Positions 36,621 through 48,394 of a stretch of DNA of 64,000 bases are shown here, piece by piece. The stretch comes from Trichinella spiralis. Lineage: Eukaryota; Nematoda; Enoplea; Trichinellida; Trichinellidae. The notes under the pieces are model-generated. The model was not told the origin of the DNA. It did not search any database and saw only the letters and a program-made list of their open reading frames with translations. The position numbers and the translations under genes were made by a program. Numbering within the stretch: the first letter of the stretch is position 1; each line of letters starts with the position of its first letter. The DNA lies in NCBI GenBank assembly GCA_000181795.3, contig CM012953.1:3991923-4055922 (forward strand), in the 5' to 3' direction.

Positions 36621-39401
36621 TCAAAAATCTAGTATTTCATCTACCAATGTTCCCTGTTCACAGAATAAAATTTCAGCCAAAAGTGACTGCGGTTCTGCAT
36701 TATACAGTCTGATGTACGATGCTTTCCGCAATAAAGTACACTGCTTTTTCTTTGTGTAACTAATGGCTGAACACAAATCTCGATGAAACCGTTTTCGGCA
36801 AACGTAAATACAGGATCTTAGGTTTTCAACATTTTCCAAAATTTCAATTGCAGTAAAACTACTTATTTGTGTTGCATTATAGAATTCCAATACGCAAATT
36901 TCACCAATTTCTTTTAAATAAAATCGTACTGGAGGAGGATTCTTTCTTCGTTCATACAGTCGATCTAAAACGTCAAATATTTAACTGAATTTCAACGTAA
37001 TATTTGATGTAATATGCAAAAAACAACTATGAAAAAGTGATATACGCTTTGATTTTTATTCTGAAGTATAGTAAAGTCTAAAAAGGATACTTTAAAATTA
37101 ACTTTTTGGTGACTGCAAAATGAACTGTGAAGATTTCATCATTATTAAAAAAATAAAACTGCAGACAATAAATAATTGCATTTAATTATTACTCTCACCT
37201 GAGTAACACATCAAAAGTTCGATTAAATTTTTTTCATCATCAACAGAATATGTGCCTCTTCCTTCGGTATCTCTTTTTAGCAATTGACATTTATAGTCTT
37301 GCTTTGAATACATAATAGCACAATAGGAATGCTGACGAAGAACTGGTCGACAGAAATGTAGGCATTTGTTTGCTGATCGAACGTATGGTATCATTCGAAC
37401 GCTTGTTACATTTTCAATTTTTCCCTCATGGATTATATTTATTTTACAAATTTCAAAGTGTCTGTACAAATGAACGTATGCTGGGGTTATAGTCCGTCCT
37501 TCTTCTTCTATTCTGAGATATATCATTTCTTCTTTGTCTAATTAAAACATTTTCAATCGTTATGGTGTTCAAATTGGCTTTGAATTTTTTTTGAAAATAA
37601 AGTTAGCATGCTTTCTAATTTAAAATAATAAATCAATAAACTCTCTTTTTTCCTTGTTAATTAAATTTTTTATGATAATGCAAACATAATACAGCTGTTA
37701 ATAAATTGAATACAATACTGAAATTTTCCTTCAGCAAATTGATTCAAGTGATCAACCTTCATGAATTACACGTATAATTCCATATTTCTTAAATATATAT
37801 TGGTCGTGCATTCTATTATGCAATACCAAATAAAACTGTTCTTACAACTTGATGCGGTATGAAAATTACATGCAAATTTATAAAAAGTTGGTGCATTATT
37901 TGCATTTACATTTCATTAAGAAAAGAAATTTTTATATCAGTCTGCACTAAATACTGTGATTATTTGTTTTCAAAAACTGGATGCCAAAATTTCTGTAAAT
38001 TTTCTAATTTAAAGTTTAATTAGAAGTGATTTGTATTAATATTTCTGTTCAAGTATTGTTTAAATCTTATTTTCTTAATGGCAATAATACTCTTCAATAA
38101 TTTCGACTAATCTGAAATTTTCAAATGAGTTACATAATAATTTAAATTTAAATAATCCCTTCAGTTATTTTTTTCGAAAAATTGTTATTAATTGCAATGT
38201 ATTAAAAAGGGAATAATAATATATGGACTTACCTGCTATAGCGCGACTTTCCGCGCGCAGTTCGTATGATATATTGCGCGTAGTTTCTATCACTAGTGAA
38301 TTTACTTTGACACCCTCTAAAAATAAAGGACATTTGATCGTAAAAATTAGTATCATCATTGAAATATCTTCTGTGTCTTGTAGCAATATCGTTAGAAATA
38401 AATATCATACTGGGCAAAGTAAGATGCAGAAGAAACATCATTCTGCTCTCATGCCCTTCCAGGGTGGCAGGTAATATTGGTGTTTCATGTTTTAGTAATG
38501 TACACCAGCCAAATCCAGTATTATAAAGGATAGCATTGCATCCAACTCTCATTAGCATTGTATAACAAAAAGAGATGCAAGCGGCAATGGATTCTTTTTG
38601 AACATTTGTAATAATTTTTGAGTGCAAACTATGCTTGGCAGGGCGTCTTTCAATGATGAATATTATATCCCACATTTCCATTTCCAATGAAATAAACGTT
38701 CCTGCAGGAACTAACTTTGAATGATTTCCAATTTCATGTAAATAATGCGAGCCTAAAAGTAGATTTGCACTGCTTTATAAGGTATGTGTAAATGCATTTT
38801 TCAGCTTTAAATATGTATATTACATAAACATATTTTTGAAAACTTGCAGAAATACTAGCAATATCCCCATTTGACCAAAATTGGATTGTATTAATTGGAA
38901 ATTCAAAAAATATTAATTAATAAATAACCATATCTGATTATTATTAATAAACAAAAATGAAAATTGTAAAATGATTTAAAAAATTCATAACCTTTTGTGC
39001 ATTCATTAACATATATTATTTGAAGAGAATTATTCCGCGTCTTTAATGCTGTGGCATTGATGTGCGTAGCAAACACATAGCATTTCATAGGAATATGAAA
39101 GTATTTTACAGCATCGCAGTTCTTTTCTGGACGAAGCGAATAGCACATTAGTATGCATTCATCAAACGATTTGACCTTGACCATTTGCATATCAAAGAGA
39201 TGTAACGTGCTTCTACTTACTTTTTGTTTATCAAGTATGCATGTCATCTGGGAATCTTCAAGATATACCGAAAACAGTATGCTTTTGCATGCCTTAATAT
39301 AAAATAGTTCTGAAATATTTTCATCTTTGTAAATAAATGCAAAATTTCATTACCCAGAGTTGCATAAGTAGCGCAGTCAGAAAATAATACTGTGTGATCA
39401 T
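36621..39401 (-). CDS. Secreted four-PAN/apple-module protein, copy C
   Basis: Six exons (39354..39401, 38992..39292, 38411..38752, 38233..38316, 37199..37537, 36621..36964) join in frame to 485 residues. The signal peptide is MITQYYFLTALLMQLW. Module 1 has MTCILDKQKVSRS, ECILMCYSL and NCDAVKYF; module 2 has GCNAILYN and CTLLKHE; module 3 has CLHFCRPVLRQ and CAIMYSKQDYKCQLL; module 4 has LRSCIYVCRKR. In the exon 4 linker the Cys of copies A and B is replaced by Arg (YELRAESR). Exon 5 is 339 bases and starts at a clear TTTTAATTAG acceptor. The tail is CEQGTLVDEILDF. The frame is intact throughout, so it is likely functional. Confidence 0.8.
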
Positions 39402-41208
39402 TTTTTCTTATTCCTAAATGGTGTAAGTATATCATTAATAATGATATCTGATAACAATTTAATGTTAAAATCATCTCGATAAATTAAAAAAGTCCTTACT
39501 GCATGAACAATCTAACTTTATTTAAAAAAATATATATTCTTATTAATTCATTTCTTTATTTGGTAGTGTTATATTTAAATATTATTTTCAGATTATTACG
39601 CAACTGAGTGCAATATTATTATTAATAATGATGAAAAGAACTTAACGTATTAAAATATGAAATTTTACTGTATGCATACTCCAATGAAATATTATAAAAT
39701 TGCCGAAGTCTTCAATCAGAAAAATACTGTGCAGTAAATGATGAATATGCTAAGATGAATAATTATCATTTAGGTAAATTTGTAATTTAAAGAAATTCTC
39801 TCACAGTTTAATTAACAAAAATGTTTGCTGATGAGGGAGCATTATTTATTATTAACCTGGTAATTGCCATATTACAGTGAATTTAACATTAGCGATTTAT
39901 AATGATTTATCAAACTTTTATCAGAGAATGCTTTATTACTATTAATTTGCATTTTTGATAATTTTTTCTGCAAATATTCATGAGCACATGCTTACTCAGT
40001 GTGTGCAATATAGTCATGTCCTTTTGATGCACAAAAGAGATAATTAATACATTTCGGCTGTAGTTATTATTATCCCTTGAATTTCTGAAGTATTTTTGCA
40101 CCCAGTTTGGAAAATTTGGTAGGGTCATTTTTGTCCTCAGATTTTCATGGCTGAATTTGATGACGTCGTAAAAAATGTTCCATAAAACTGTCCAGTTTAG
40201 ATTGCAGCAAATGCATTTTATTTTGATTTTTCCTGCCCTAGGTACTGTTGATTTTGGATAAATGTGTAGGAGTTAATGTGAATACAAAGTGTTTGGGTTT
40301 ATATCTTTTCTGCTGAATTAGGAAGCGAAAATCGCAATCTCTGTTTTCAGCGACCAATCTTCACTGCCACAATGTCCTGAGGCCGGTTCAAGGAGATTGT
40401 TGGATTCATCAGATTCAGATGACTTCTGAACGCGGGCAGGGTGTCTGTCGCAAGCATAGCAGATTGGTGCCCAGCAGGAATGTTGCAGATAAATTCGCCC
40501 GTAACAGTCGTGGATCGTTTTTCCCAAATGCCCAAATGTGTGTGAATGAACGGCTTCTTCCATTTTGTGGGCTATGTCCGTTCAGAGTGTACATCAAGTC
40601 CAAGCTACACTGTTATAGCATAAAATAAGAACACGATGCATGCTTAGAATTTTCAAGAATATTGTGGCAAAATGGGGCTCCGGCTAGAGAGATATCAGGG
40701 TCGAAGAGTCGTGCTTGATTTGATTCAGGGCCTGGGAAAAGAAAGTGTTTTTGTCAGATTACCTTGCGCAAATCCGCTATAAGCCGCAACTTTTCAAATA
40801 AAATATTAAAAGGCATACTTCAAAGACTCTATCTAAATATTATCTTCTAATTTCAGGTAAAAATTATTATGTTATTGCTTTTTTAATTATAATTAAAGTT
40901 GAATTTATTAAACACAAGTGATGTATGATGTTGGAAAATGAAAGCCAAAATCAGATGCTTTAATCAGTTTAAAGAATACTTTGTCAATGTCCATCATTTT
41001 TGTATTATAAAGAAATATTAAGCAATGATTAAAAAAATACATTAAAAAGGGCATGTGCCAACAATGTTGGAACCGCAGTTAAAACATTGGGATAATGAAA
41101 TAAAATATGTCAATGAGAAATGAAACTGGAAGTGGCTTCAGATTTGCCGGTTTGATGTTTACGATGTTTCATTCATGATCAATTTACATAGCTTTAAATG
41201 AAAGTAAT
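39402..41208. other. Spacer between PAN copies C and D
   Basis: Shorter than the other spacers. It contains a piggyBac fragment near 40419-40628 and, at 40885-40962, the conserved spacer block found before each downstream copy's 3' end. The remainder is AT-rich without exons. Confidence 0.55.
40419..40628 (+). pseudogene. piggyBac transposase fragment
   Basis: The open frame contains GVCRKHSR, then NERLLPFCGLCPFRVYIKSK and HCYSIK. This matches the piggyBac DDE core, where an ...EQL(V/L)(P/G)FRGRCPF(R/K)xYxPSKP...YGIK run is typical. Only this piece remains. Flanking sequence out to about 40320 and 40760 is GC-richer and may belong to the same remnant. No TTAA-bounded ends were identified. 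Confidence 0.7.
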
Positions 41209-44134
41209 TTAAAAATCGAGTATTTCATCAACTAACGTTCCCAGTTCGCAAAATAAAATTTCAGCAAAAAGAGACTGCGGTTCTACAATGTAAAATGCAG
41301 GGGTCACTTGTCTTTGAAACAAAATACACTGCTTTTTCACTGTGTAATTAATGCCCAAACACATATGTGTCTCATGCTTTAGTCGACAAGCGTAAATGCA
41401 AGATTTTATGTTTTCAACATTTTCCAAAGATTCAAATGAATTAAAATCATATAAATCAGTTACATTGTAAAACTCAACAACGCAAATTTCACCAATTTCT
41501 TTCAAATAATATCGCACTGGAGGAGGATTGTTTCTTCGTTCATCCTGTCTATCTAAAATGTCAAATATTGAACTGAATTCTTCCATAATATTTCAAGTAA
41601 AATGTAAAAAACAACTATAAAAAGCTAATATATGCTTTGATTTTTCTTCTGAGGTATAGTTAAGTTTGAAATTAATTTTCTGGCGATTGTAAAAATAAAA
41701 TGTGAAGATTTCATTATTATTAAGAAATAAAACTGCAGACAGTAGATATTACATTTAATTATCACTCTTACCTGGGTAACACTCCAAAAGTTCGACTAAA
41801 TTGTTTTCAGTGTCAGCAAAATATGTGCCGCTTCTTTCGGTATCTCTTTTTAGCAATTCACATTCATACTTTTTCTTTGAATATACAATAGCACAATAGG
41901 AATGCTGATGAAGAATTGGTCGACAGAAATGTAGGCATCTGTTTACTGATCGAACGTTTAGTATCATTTGAATGCTTGTTATATTTTTAATTTTTCCGTC
42001 ATGAATTACATTTATTTTGCAAAGTTCCAAGTATCTGTACAATTGGACAAATCCTTCGGTTGAAGTTCGTTGCGCTTTTTCTGTTCTGGGATGCTCTATC
42101 AGTTTAGGATCTAATTGGAAGAATTTCAATTCGCATTTGTCAAATTTATATTCAATTTCATTTTGAAAATAAGGTTAGCATGCTTTCTAAGATAAAATAA
42201 TGAATCATGAAACTTTTTTCACTGGATGTTAATAGAATCTTTTATGATAATAAAAGCATTATACAAATGATAATAAATTGAATACTATAATGTATTTTTT
42301 AATCCGCTAAATCCTATTGAATTATAGTTATCATTAGGTGACTCTTAAATGTGCATTCTGAAAAGATCTCCTTATGTAGTGCTGAGTGAAGCTATTAATA
42401 CAAATTAATATAAAATAAAAATTTCATGCAAATTTATGAAAGGCTGATGTGTTATTTTTATTTGCATTTCATTAGAAATATGAAACTTTAACATTAATCC
42501 TCACTAAGTACTTTTATTATTTTTATTCAAAAATTTCAAATTACTATTTCTGTAATTTGTCCAATTAAAAGTATAATTACAGGTACTTTTGTATTTAATT
42601 TCTACTGAATAGTTGCTTATTTCGAAATTTGTTCCCAAATGCCAATGCAATTGCTAATTAAAATATCAAGAATTATGACAGTTTTCAAATGAGCTGAATA
42701 ATCAATCAGTTAAATTCAAATAATCAGTTCAATTATTTGTTTACCATCAACGGTAATCATTGCTAATTGCATTTAAGTAAACTGTAAAAAAATATATGAA
42801 CTTACTTGCTGTTGAGCGACTTTTTGAGATGAGTTCGTACGTCACATTATGCTTTGTTGTTATGAAAACTGAATTTATTTTCAAATCCCCTAAAAATTAT
42901 TAACACTTTGAAAAGTTTATGCACAAAAAAGGCATTTATTGAATAAATGCAAAGTAGTATCAATAATAAAATTGGTTTATGCATTTTATACGAAACTGGA
43001 AATTTATAAAATATGCATATAAAAATGGCATACAGGGCACTGTAAGATGCAGAAGAAAAAGATGTCTTTCGGTATTCCACGAAAAAGATATAGGTGGGCT
43101 GACTGTTTCACCCTTTAACAAGCTACATTTCTTAGCTACAGGGTTGTAAATTACGGCTTTGCATCCTTTTTTTTTGCTTTGTCCATTGCAGTGAATAAGG
43201 CAACTATAAAGAGATTCGTTTTTGCTGATTGCAATGACTTTCGTCCAGATGCTTTCAACAGTTGCACGATTTTCGACGATGTATGCTGCTTCTTCTTCTT
43301 GTATATTAAATGGAATGAGAAGTGCCTTGGTATTTATTCTAGTGTTATTTTTAATTTCACTTAAGAAATATGAGCCTAAAAGATACATTTTTATTTATTT
43401 CGTAATAATATATGAAAGTAGTATCCGTCTTGTTAGTTTTTTTGTTTTGGAAAGTAATCGACTAACAGTAAAACAAAAATGAAAGAATATTTGGCTTACA
43501 CTGCTTTATTATGAGATGAGCTTACAATTTAAAAATATTCTATGAAAAACAATGCAGGAAACTTTAAACTAATACATTATTTATTTACTATTTGAAATTG
43601 TGCTTTAATTTGTTAAAATTTATTTTCTATCATTGTTTAAAGGTGTTCATTAAAAATTATATAATCATAGAATAAAATATCATTTTAAGTTAGTTAATTT
43701 TTTTAAATAACTGGAATACAAAAAAATTTATTACCTCTTATGCATTCATTAAAGTACGTCAGTGTATAGGGTCCATAATTCCTTTCAGTTACGTTTTTCT
43801 TGTTAGAGAACGTATAGCATACAGAACCTTCGAGAGAATGTTTTATAGCAATGCAGTTAGGTTTCAAAAGCTTATCGCAAAGCAAAATGCATTCTTGCAC
43901 TGACAAGTTAGGTAGCACTTTCATTTTGTAATTTTTTAACGTTTCCATGCTAACTTCCTGCTTATCAAGCACGCATGTTACTCCAAAATCTGGCAAATAC
44001 GCCGCAAATTCTATACCTTCACACTGCTTAATAAAAAATGTTTTCATAATTTTCATGCTTTATAGTGCTAAAATTAAAATTACCCAAAGTTGTACGAGAG
44101 CACAAATCAAGAAATATTGTCGCCTGGTGAGCAT
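41209..44134 (-). CDS. Secreted four-PAN/apple-module protein, copy D
   Basis: Six exons (44084..44134, 43735..44026, 43034..43375, 42806..42889, 41772..42110, 41209..41552) join in frame to 483 residues. It is the most diverged copy. The signal peptide is MLTRRQYFLICALVQLW. Module 1 has VTCVLDKQEVSM, ECILLCDKL and NCIAIKH; module 2 has GCKAVIYNPVAKKCSLLKG; module 3 has CLHFCRPILHQ; module 4 has IKSCIYACRLKH. The linker lacks the Cys (YELISKSR). Exon 5 starts at CCAATTAG; the more distal acceptor of copy B has lost its AG here. The tail is CELGTLVDEILDF. It is the first copy in transcriptional order. Confidence 0.78.
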
Positions 44135-45306
44135 TCTTTATATCTAAATGATAAATATTTAATTAAATAAGGAATTCCAAAATTAAAAATATCTTTTTCA
44201 AAAAACTTTTTCTTTAATAAATGATTTTAAACTTGCAATTTTGAGAAGCTGAATATAAATACTTCAATGAGTATTTATAAATAACTACAAACATGAATAA
44301 GATTTAATTTATTAAAATATGAAGTCATTATTATGAAAATATCACAAAAAATTCAATAAAGTATATTTAACAAATTGAAATGCTAATACTAAACATCAAA
44401 AAATTATATGTTGATAAAAGTCACTGTATGACAAACGTTAAATGGTAAAGATGAATGAAATTATCTAATTTAATTAAGCTACTAACAATCTAACAAGCTG
44501 TACTAAATTTCATTGTGAAAAATTATTAGCTGAGACATTATTGGTTGTTCAGTTGAGAATGTTCATTTGCGTCGGTGAATTGAATATTAATAATTAGAAC
44601 AGTTCAGTAATGTTTTCTTTGAAAAGATTCTGTCATAATTCATTGGCAATTTGTATCTGTAAACATTTTTTTAAAATAAACATCACTGAACTATTTATAA
44701 CATTAAAAGTAATTCATTTCATAAAAAATGATTCAACATGTGGAAAACCTAGAAGAAACCGAAAAAAACAAAATAGTTTTCAAAAAACAAATGGAAAGTG
44801 ATAAATATTTTTAAAAAAGATATTAATTTTTTGTTATTTTATTTTAGCATTTACGCAATTAACTGAATGAATTTTACATGGAATTGAAATGAATCTTATC
44901 AGGTGATGAGTTGGATTAGAACATTAATTTTCTGTTAGTAAACTGACAAATAATTTAAATTTTAAATTTTAAAATTTTAAAAATATTTTTCACTTTCACA
45001 AATTAGAACAAAGTATGAATTAGTTCGCAAGTTGAAATTGCGCATTGAAAAATGTGAATAAACAAACAATAAACACATAGAGTGTAGTAAACTAGCAATT
45101 TTAAAAGTTTCCACCAATTTTTCCTTGTCTTATTAGTTGAATAAATATTTTATTTCACAAAAAATCAAATTGAAATTTAAATTTTAACTCAAGTTGAAAC
45201 AAAAGATTATTTTTATAAAAATAAAACTTGACAATCAGAATGACGATCATGTAAAGGAAAAAAAATTCCCTTTTCCATTATTCGTGAAGTAAATAATCCG
45301 TGTAAG

Positions 45307-45755
45307 AATATTACAATTCAATTTTGAATGATAAGTTTGACTGTGCGGGTCAGTGTTTCTGTTTTAGATTAGATAGGAAAAGATTTTTCAATTTTTGCAT
45401 TTTAAAATTTGTACAATGCGACAAAGAGAGACTGACAGAATTGAGCGTGGATGAAAATTTAATTTTATTTAAAATTCAATCAAATGATGTGGACAATGGT
45501 GAATTTTTTGACGAACAAATTTGCAATTATAAAATGTGCCATTGGTAAATTAAGTTCATTGGAGAAGATGTAATTTTTTTCAAAAAGTAAAAAAAAAATT
45601 TGAATAAAAGAAAGTGAAATTTGTTTGCAGAAGTATTGACATGCGGTCTGTTCACGCTAACGATGGTGCACGTCTGGGGGATTTCGAGCTTAATGGATTC
45701 TCCATTTGTCCAGGCCAGCTTTGAAAACTACAACTCCAGCTCGGCGTTCGGTTTT
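45307..45755 (+). other. Possible two-exon coding piece
   Basis: Segments 45307..45498 and 45631..45755 are open, GC-richer at the second exon, and join in phase 1 (AATG|GTGAAT, TTTGCAG|AA); the second ends at a possible donor TTT|GTAATT. The joined frame includes GLFTLTMVHVWGISS, which could be a membrane segment. No start, end or family is recognised. Confidence 0.25.
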
Positions 45756-46445
45756 GTAATTTGATTTTGCAATATTCCGCAACCGGAAAATGCCGAAAGT
45801 GCAATCAGGAACAGAATGGAATATTTTGCCGGGCGTGACCAATTTCTACTTTACTCGTTGGCCAAAATAAGATGCGTGTTGTTGGGCGAAAATTGACCAA
45901 ACTCTGAAAGCTGAAGCTTTTTAGCAGAGCGCTTTGTCCAGAGTTGCGATCTGCAATTCAACGAGATTTTGAAGAACTATCTCAACTGCTGTCTATATAC
46001 AACAGCTAAAGTTGATACTTTGCATTTTGCAATGCCGAAAAAAATAATTTCAATCGAAAAATTATTATTAAAAAATACAAATTGAACAACAACATCGATT
46101 GGCTGTTCACTTCGATTGTGTGTGATTAATGCAAGTCATTAATGATGATAGCAAGTGTGATTTGATGATTATTTGATTTTTTTTACTGTTGTTGCTTCTC
46201 GATATAAAGATAATTTTTTCTTCCCATTTTGTCATATTTATTTCAAGATTGAAAAAATTTCAAGATAACATCACCCATATCAAGCACACGCGGTCGAAAG
46301 AAATAAAAAACCACTCAATTGAACAATTAATATGTTGCCCATAAATTGTGATATTGATTTTTGATCGGTGAAATTCAATTTTATTGTTCAATTGAATATT
46401 TGAAAATAATCTAAATTATCAAGCGAAATCTGCACCAGCAAATAA

Positions 46446-46547
46446 ATGTCACTTGACGGACGTCTGCAAACAACGCTGAACAATGAATACTACGCTTCCA
46501 AATACCGTGTTCAAAATATGCAAACGAGTTTGTTGCGAACAATTACA
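46446..46547 (+). other. Possible first coding exon
   Basis: An ATG with an in-frame stop directly before it opens a 34-codon frame (MSLDGRLQTTLNNEYYASKY...) that ends at ACA|GTAATG, a plausible donor. I could not find a downstream partner exon, so this is weak. Confidence 0.2.
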
Positions 46548-46653
46548 GTAATGCGAATTTTGTTTTTTTTTCTTTGAACTTGCAATTCTTTAAAAATTGT
46601 TTTCCACAAATCTCAAGTGAACAATTGTAATTACATATTTTTTTGAAAAAACA

Positions 46654-46728
46654 TTATAATTAAATAAATTTGATGAACACAAGTGACAGATGATGTTGGA
46701 AAATTGAAAAGTAAAAGCAGATGCTTTT
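46654..46728. repeat. Relic of the PAN-cluster spacer repeat
   Basis: About 75 bases resemble blocks at 29180-29250, 35151-35223 and 40885-40962. Each of those lies roughly 250 bases before the 3' end of a PAN gene (after removing the hAT from the B-C spacer). Shared features are TATAATTAAA, a GATGAT...TTGGAAA or TTAAAAC core and the AAAAG(C/T)(A)AAAGCAG ending. No PAN gene follows here. Confidence 0.6.
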
Positions 46729-48028
46729 GCTTTTCAATCACTGCAATCCATCAAATTTATAGGCACACGCTTTTGCCAACGCGTTATCGAAAAGAATGTT
46801 GAAGCGTTGATGAGAGAAAAGAGATGAAAAAATGTATTCAATTAAATGATTTTCATTGTTATTAAACTTGTAATAACTGCGTGTTTTGTTTGAAACAATG
46901 ACGGCAAAATTGTCAAGTGGAAAGAAAGCGTTATTTATCATTTGCTGTGAATGTTTTTTTCTTTGACAAATTGCTGACTTTTATTACGGTCAAATGATAA
47001 TTTTTGAGAAATAACTTTTCGTGTAAAGTTCGATACATTTTGATTTCGAAGATGACAGTTTTGGAAAAATAATTCGTACCATTGATGTCAGCAGTGGAAT
47101 TGAATTTGAAAAGAGAGTAAATATCTGGGGCCCAGTAATCTCACTTGATTTGTAATATTGGAGAAAAATTTAAATTTATAATTTCAAAAGTGAAATACAG
47201 TAAATTTTCCGATTGTGTAAAGTGAAAAAGATCGAAACCACTTGGCCAGCTGCAAATGACACACGTTAGTAAAACTTTTTTGGACAAGTTGTTTGCCTAA
47301 TGTTTGACAAGCAGAAGTGGAATAATTTGCTTTCACTTTTTTGTTTTGAACTTGAACATTAATTATAAAATTATTAAAGGGAAAATAATTTTATAAGAAA
47401 TCCAACACCTTTATATGTATATATATATACATACGTGTATTTTTGAATAAATGAAAAAAAGTAGAACAAAAGAGAGATTGAATCAAAAGCTATATGCTTA
47501 AGAGCAGCAACAGCTTTTTTCAACAGCTGTCGGTGATGACAAGCTGAAAGAGATGAAAAAAATAATAAGAAGATAAATGATGAAATAAAATATCTTCAAA
47601 AATTTCAATATTAATTTCCAAACAAGTACAAATAAATAAAAGAAAACAATAAACAGTAAAAAAATTTAAAATTAACAAAGTCAATGTGAAAACTGAAGCG
47701 ACAAGAAAAAAGAGAGAGAGAGAGAGACATTGTCGCGAAAGTGATAAAGCAAAACTGGCCAAGGTCGACTGTAATAAATGAATGGATGAATGGATTGGTT
47801 AATTTGTCACCGGTCAGGAAAAACAGATATCATTGGAAGAGAAGGCAAAAATTTAAATCCCGACTAAAAAGTTAACAAACAAACAAACAAACAAACAGGC
47901 AGAAAAAATTATAATATAATAAGTGATATGTGTGTGTGTGTATGTATTTTCTTTCTTTCGATTATCAATTTCAACCAACAATGAATAAACAATGATGATG
48001 ATGATAATCAAATAAATTTGTTTGCTGT

Positions 48029-48394
48029 TTATACGGAATTTTCAGGTAGTGAAGGAATCGTAATCACCTTGGATGTTGGACTGAAGGCACCTTGTCGTCT
48101 GGGGTGGTGGGGGTTCCAGGCGTCGTTGGGGCGTGTATTGTTCCTGGCGATGGTGTCGGCGTCACCGTCGCACCGGTGGTAACGCATGGTGGCGGCTTTT
48201 TGCTTCTTCTTCATCCTGATCAACAAGTAAACAACGGAACCAACCATACCGAGCACGGTCATCAGCATGAACAATATTCTCATCTGGCTGATGTATTCGG
48301 TCAAATTGTGCATGTCGTTGGCCATTTGGAACATCTGAGGCAATTTTCTCAACATCTCGTCGAAGCTGATCGCGTTCGGTGCCAAGTCGGGCAT
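48029..48394 (-). CDS. Small single-pass membrane protein, unrecognised
   Basis: Intronless 121-residue frame from the ATG at 48394, with an in-frame stop shortly upstream. Residues about 5-40 are amphipathic (SFDEMLRKLPQMFQMANDMH). A hydrophobic segment around 41-64 (ILFMLMTVLGMVGSVVYLLI) is followed at once by RMKKKQKAA, so one membrane helix with a basic cytosolic side is likely. The C-terminal half is polar with Pro/Arg/Ser. An overlapping frame on the same strand (48162..48515) begins with a signal-peptide-like stretch but lacks other sense. The plus-strand frame 48092..48526 is judged antisense shadow. No family is recognised. Confidence 0.55.
   Translation of the reverse strand: MPDLAPNAISFDEMLRKLPQMFQMANDMHNLTEYISQMRILFMLMTVLGMVGSVVYLLIRMKKKQKAATMRYHRCDGDADTIARNNTRPNDAWNPHHPRRQGAFSPTSKVITIPSLPENSV

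Larger units (their letters stand above)
44135..48028. other. Spacer upstream of PAN copy D
   Basis: AT-rich. It contains two doubtful plus-strand exon candidates near 45.3-45.8 kb and one near 46.45 kb (listed separately), the spacer-repeat relic at 46654-46728, a TATATG/TATATA run near 47415, an AG run near 47712-47726, ACAA repeats at about 47874-47896 and a TG run near 47930. Nothing else is supported. Confidence 0.45.
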
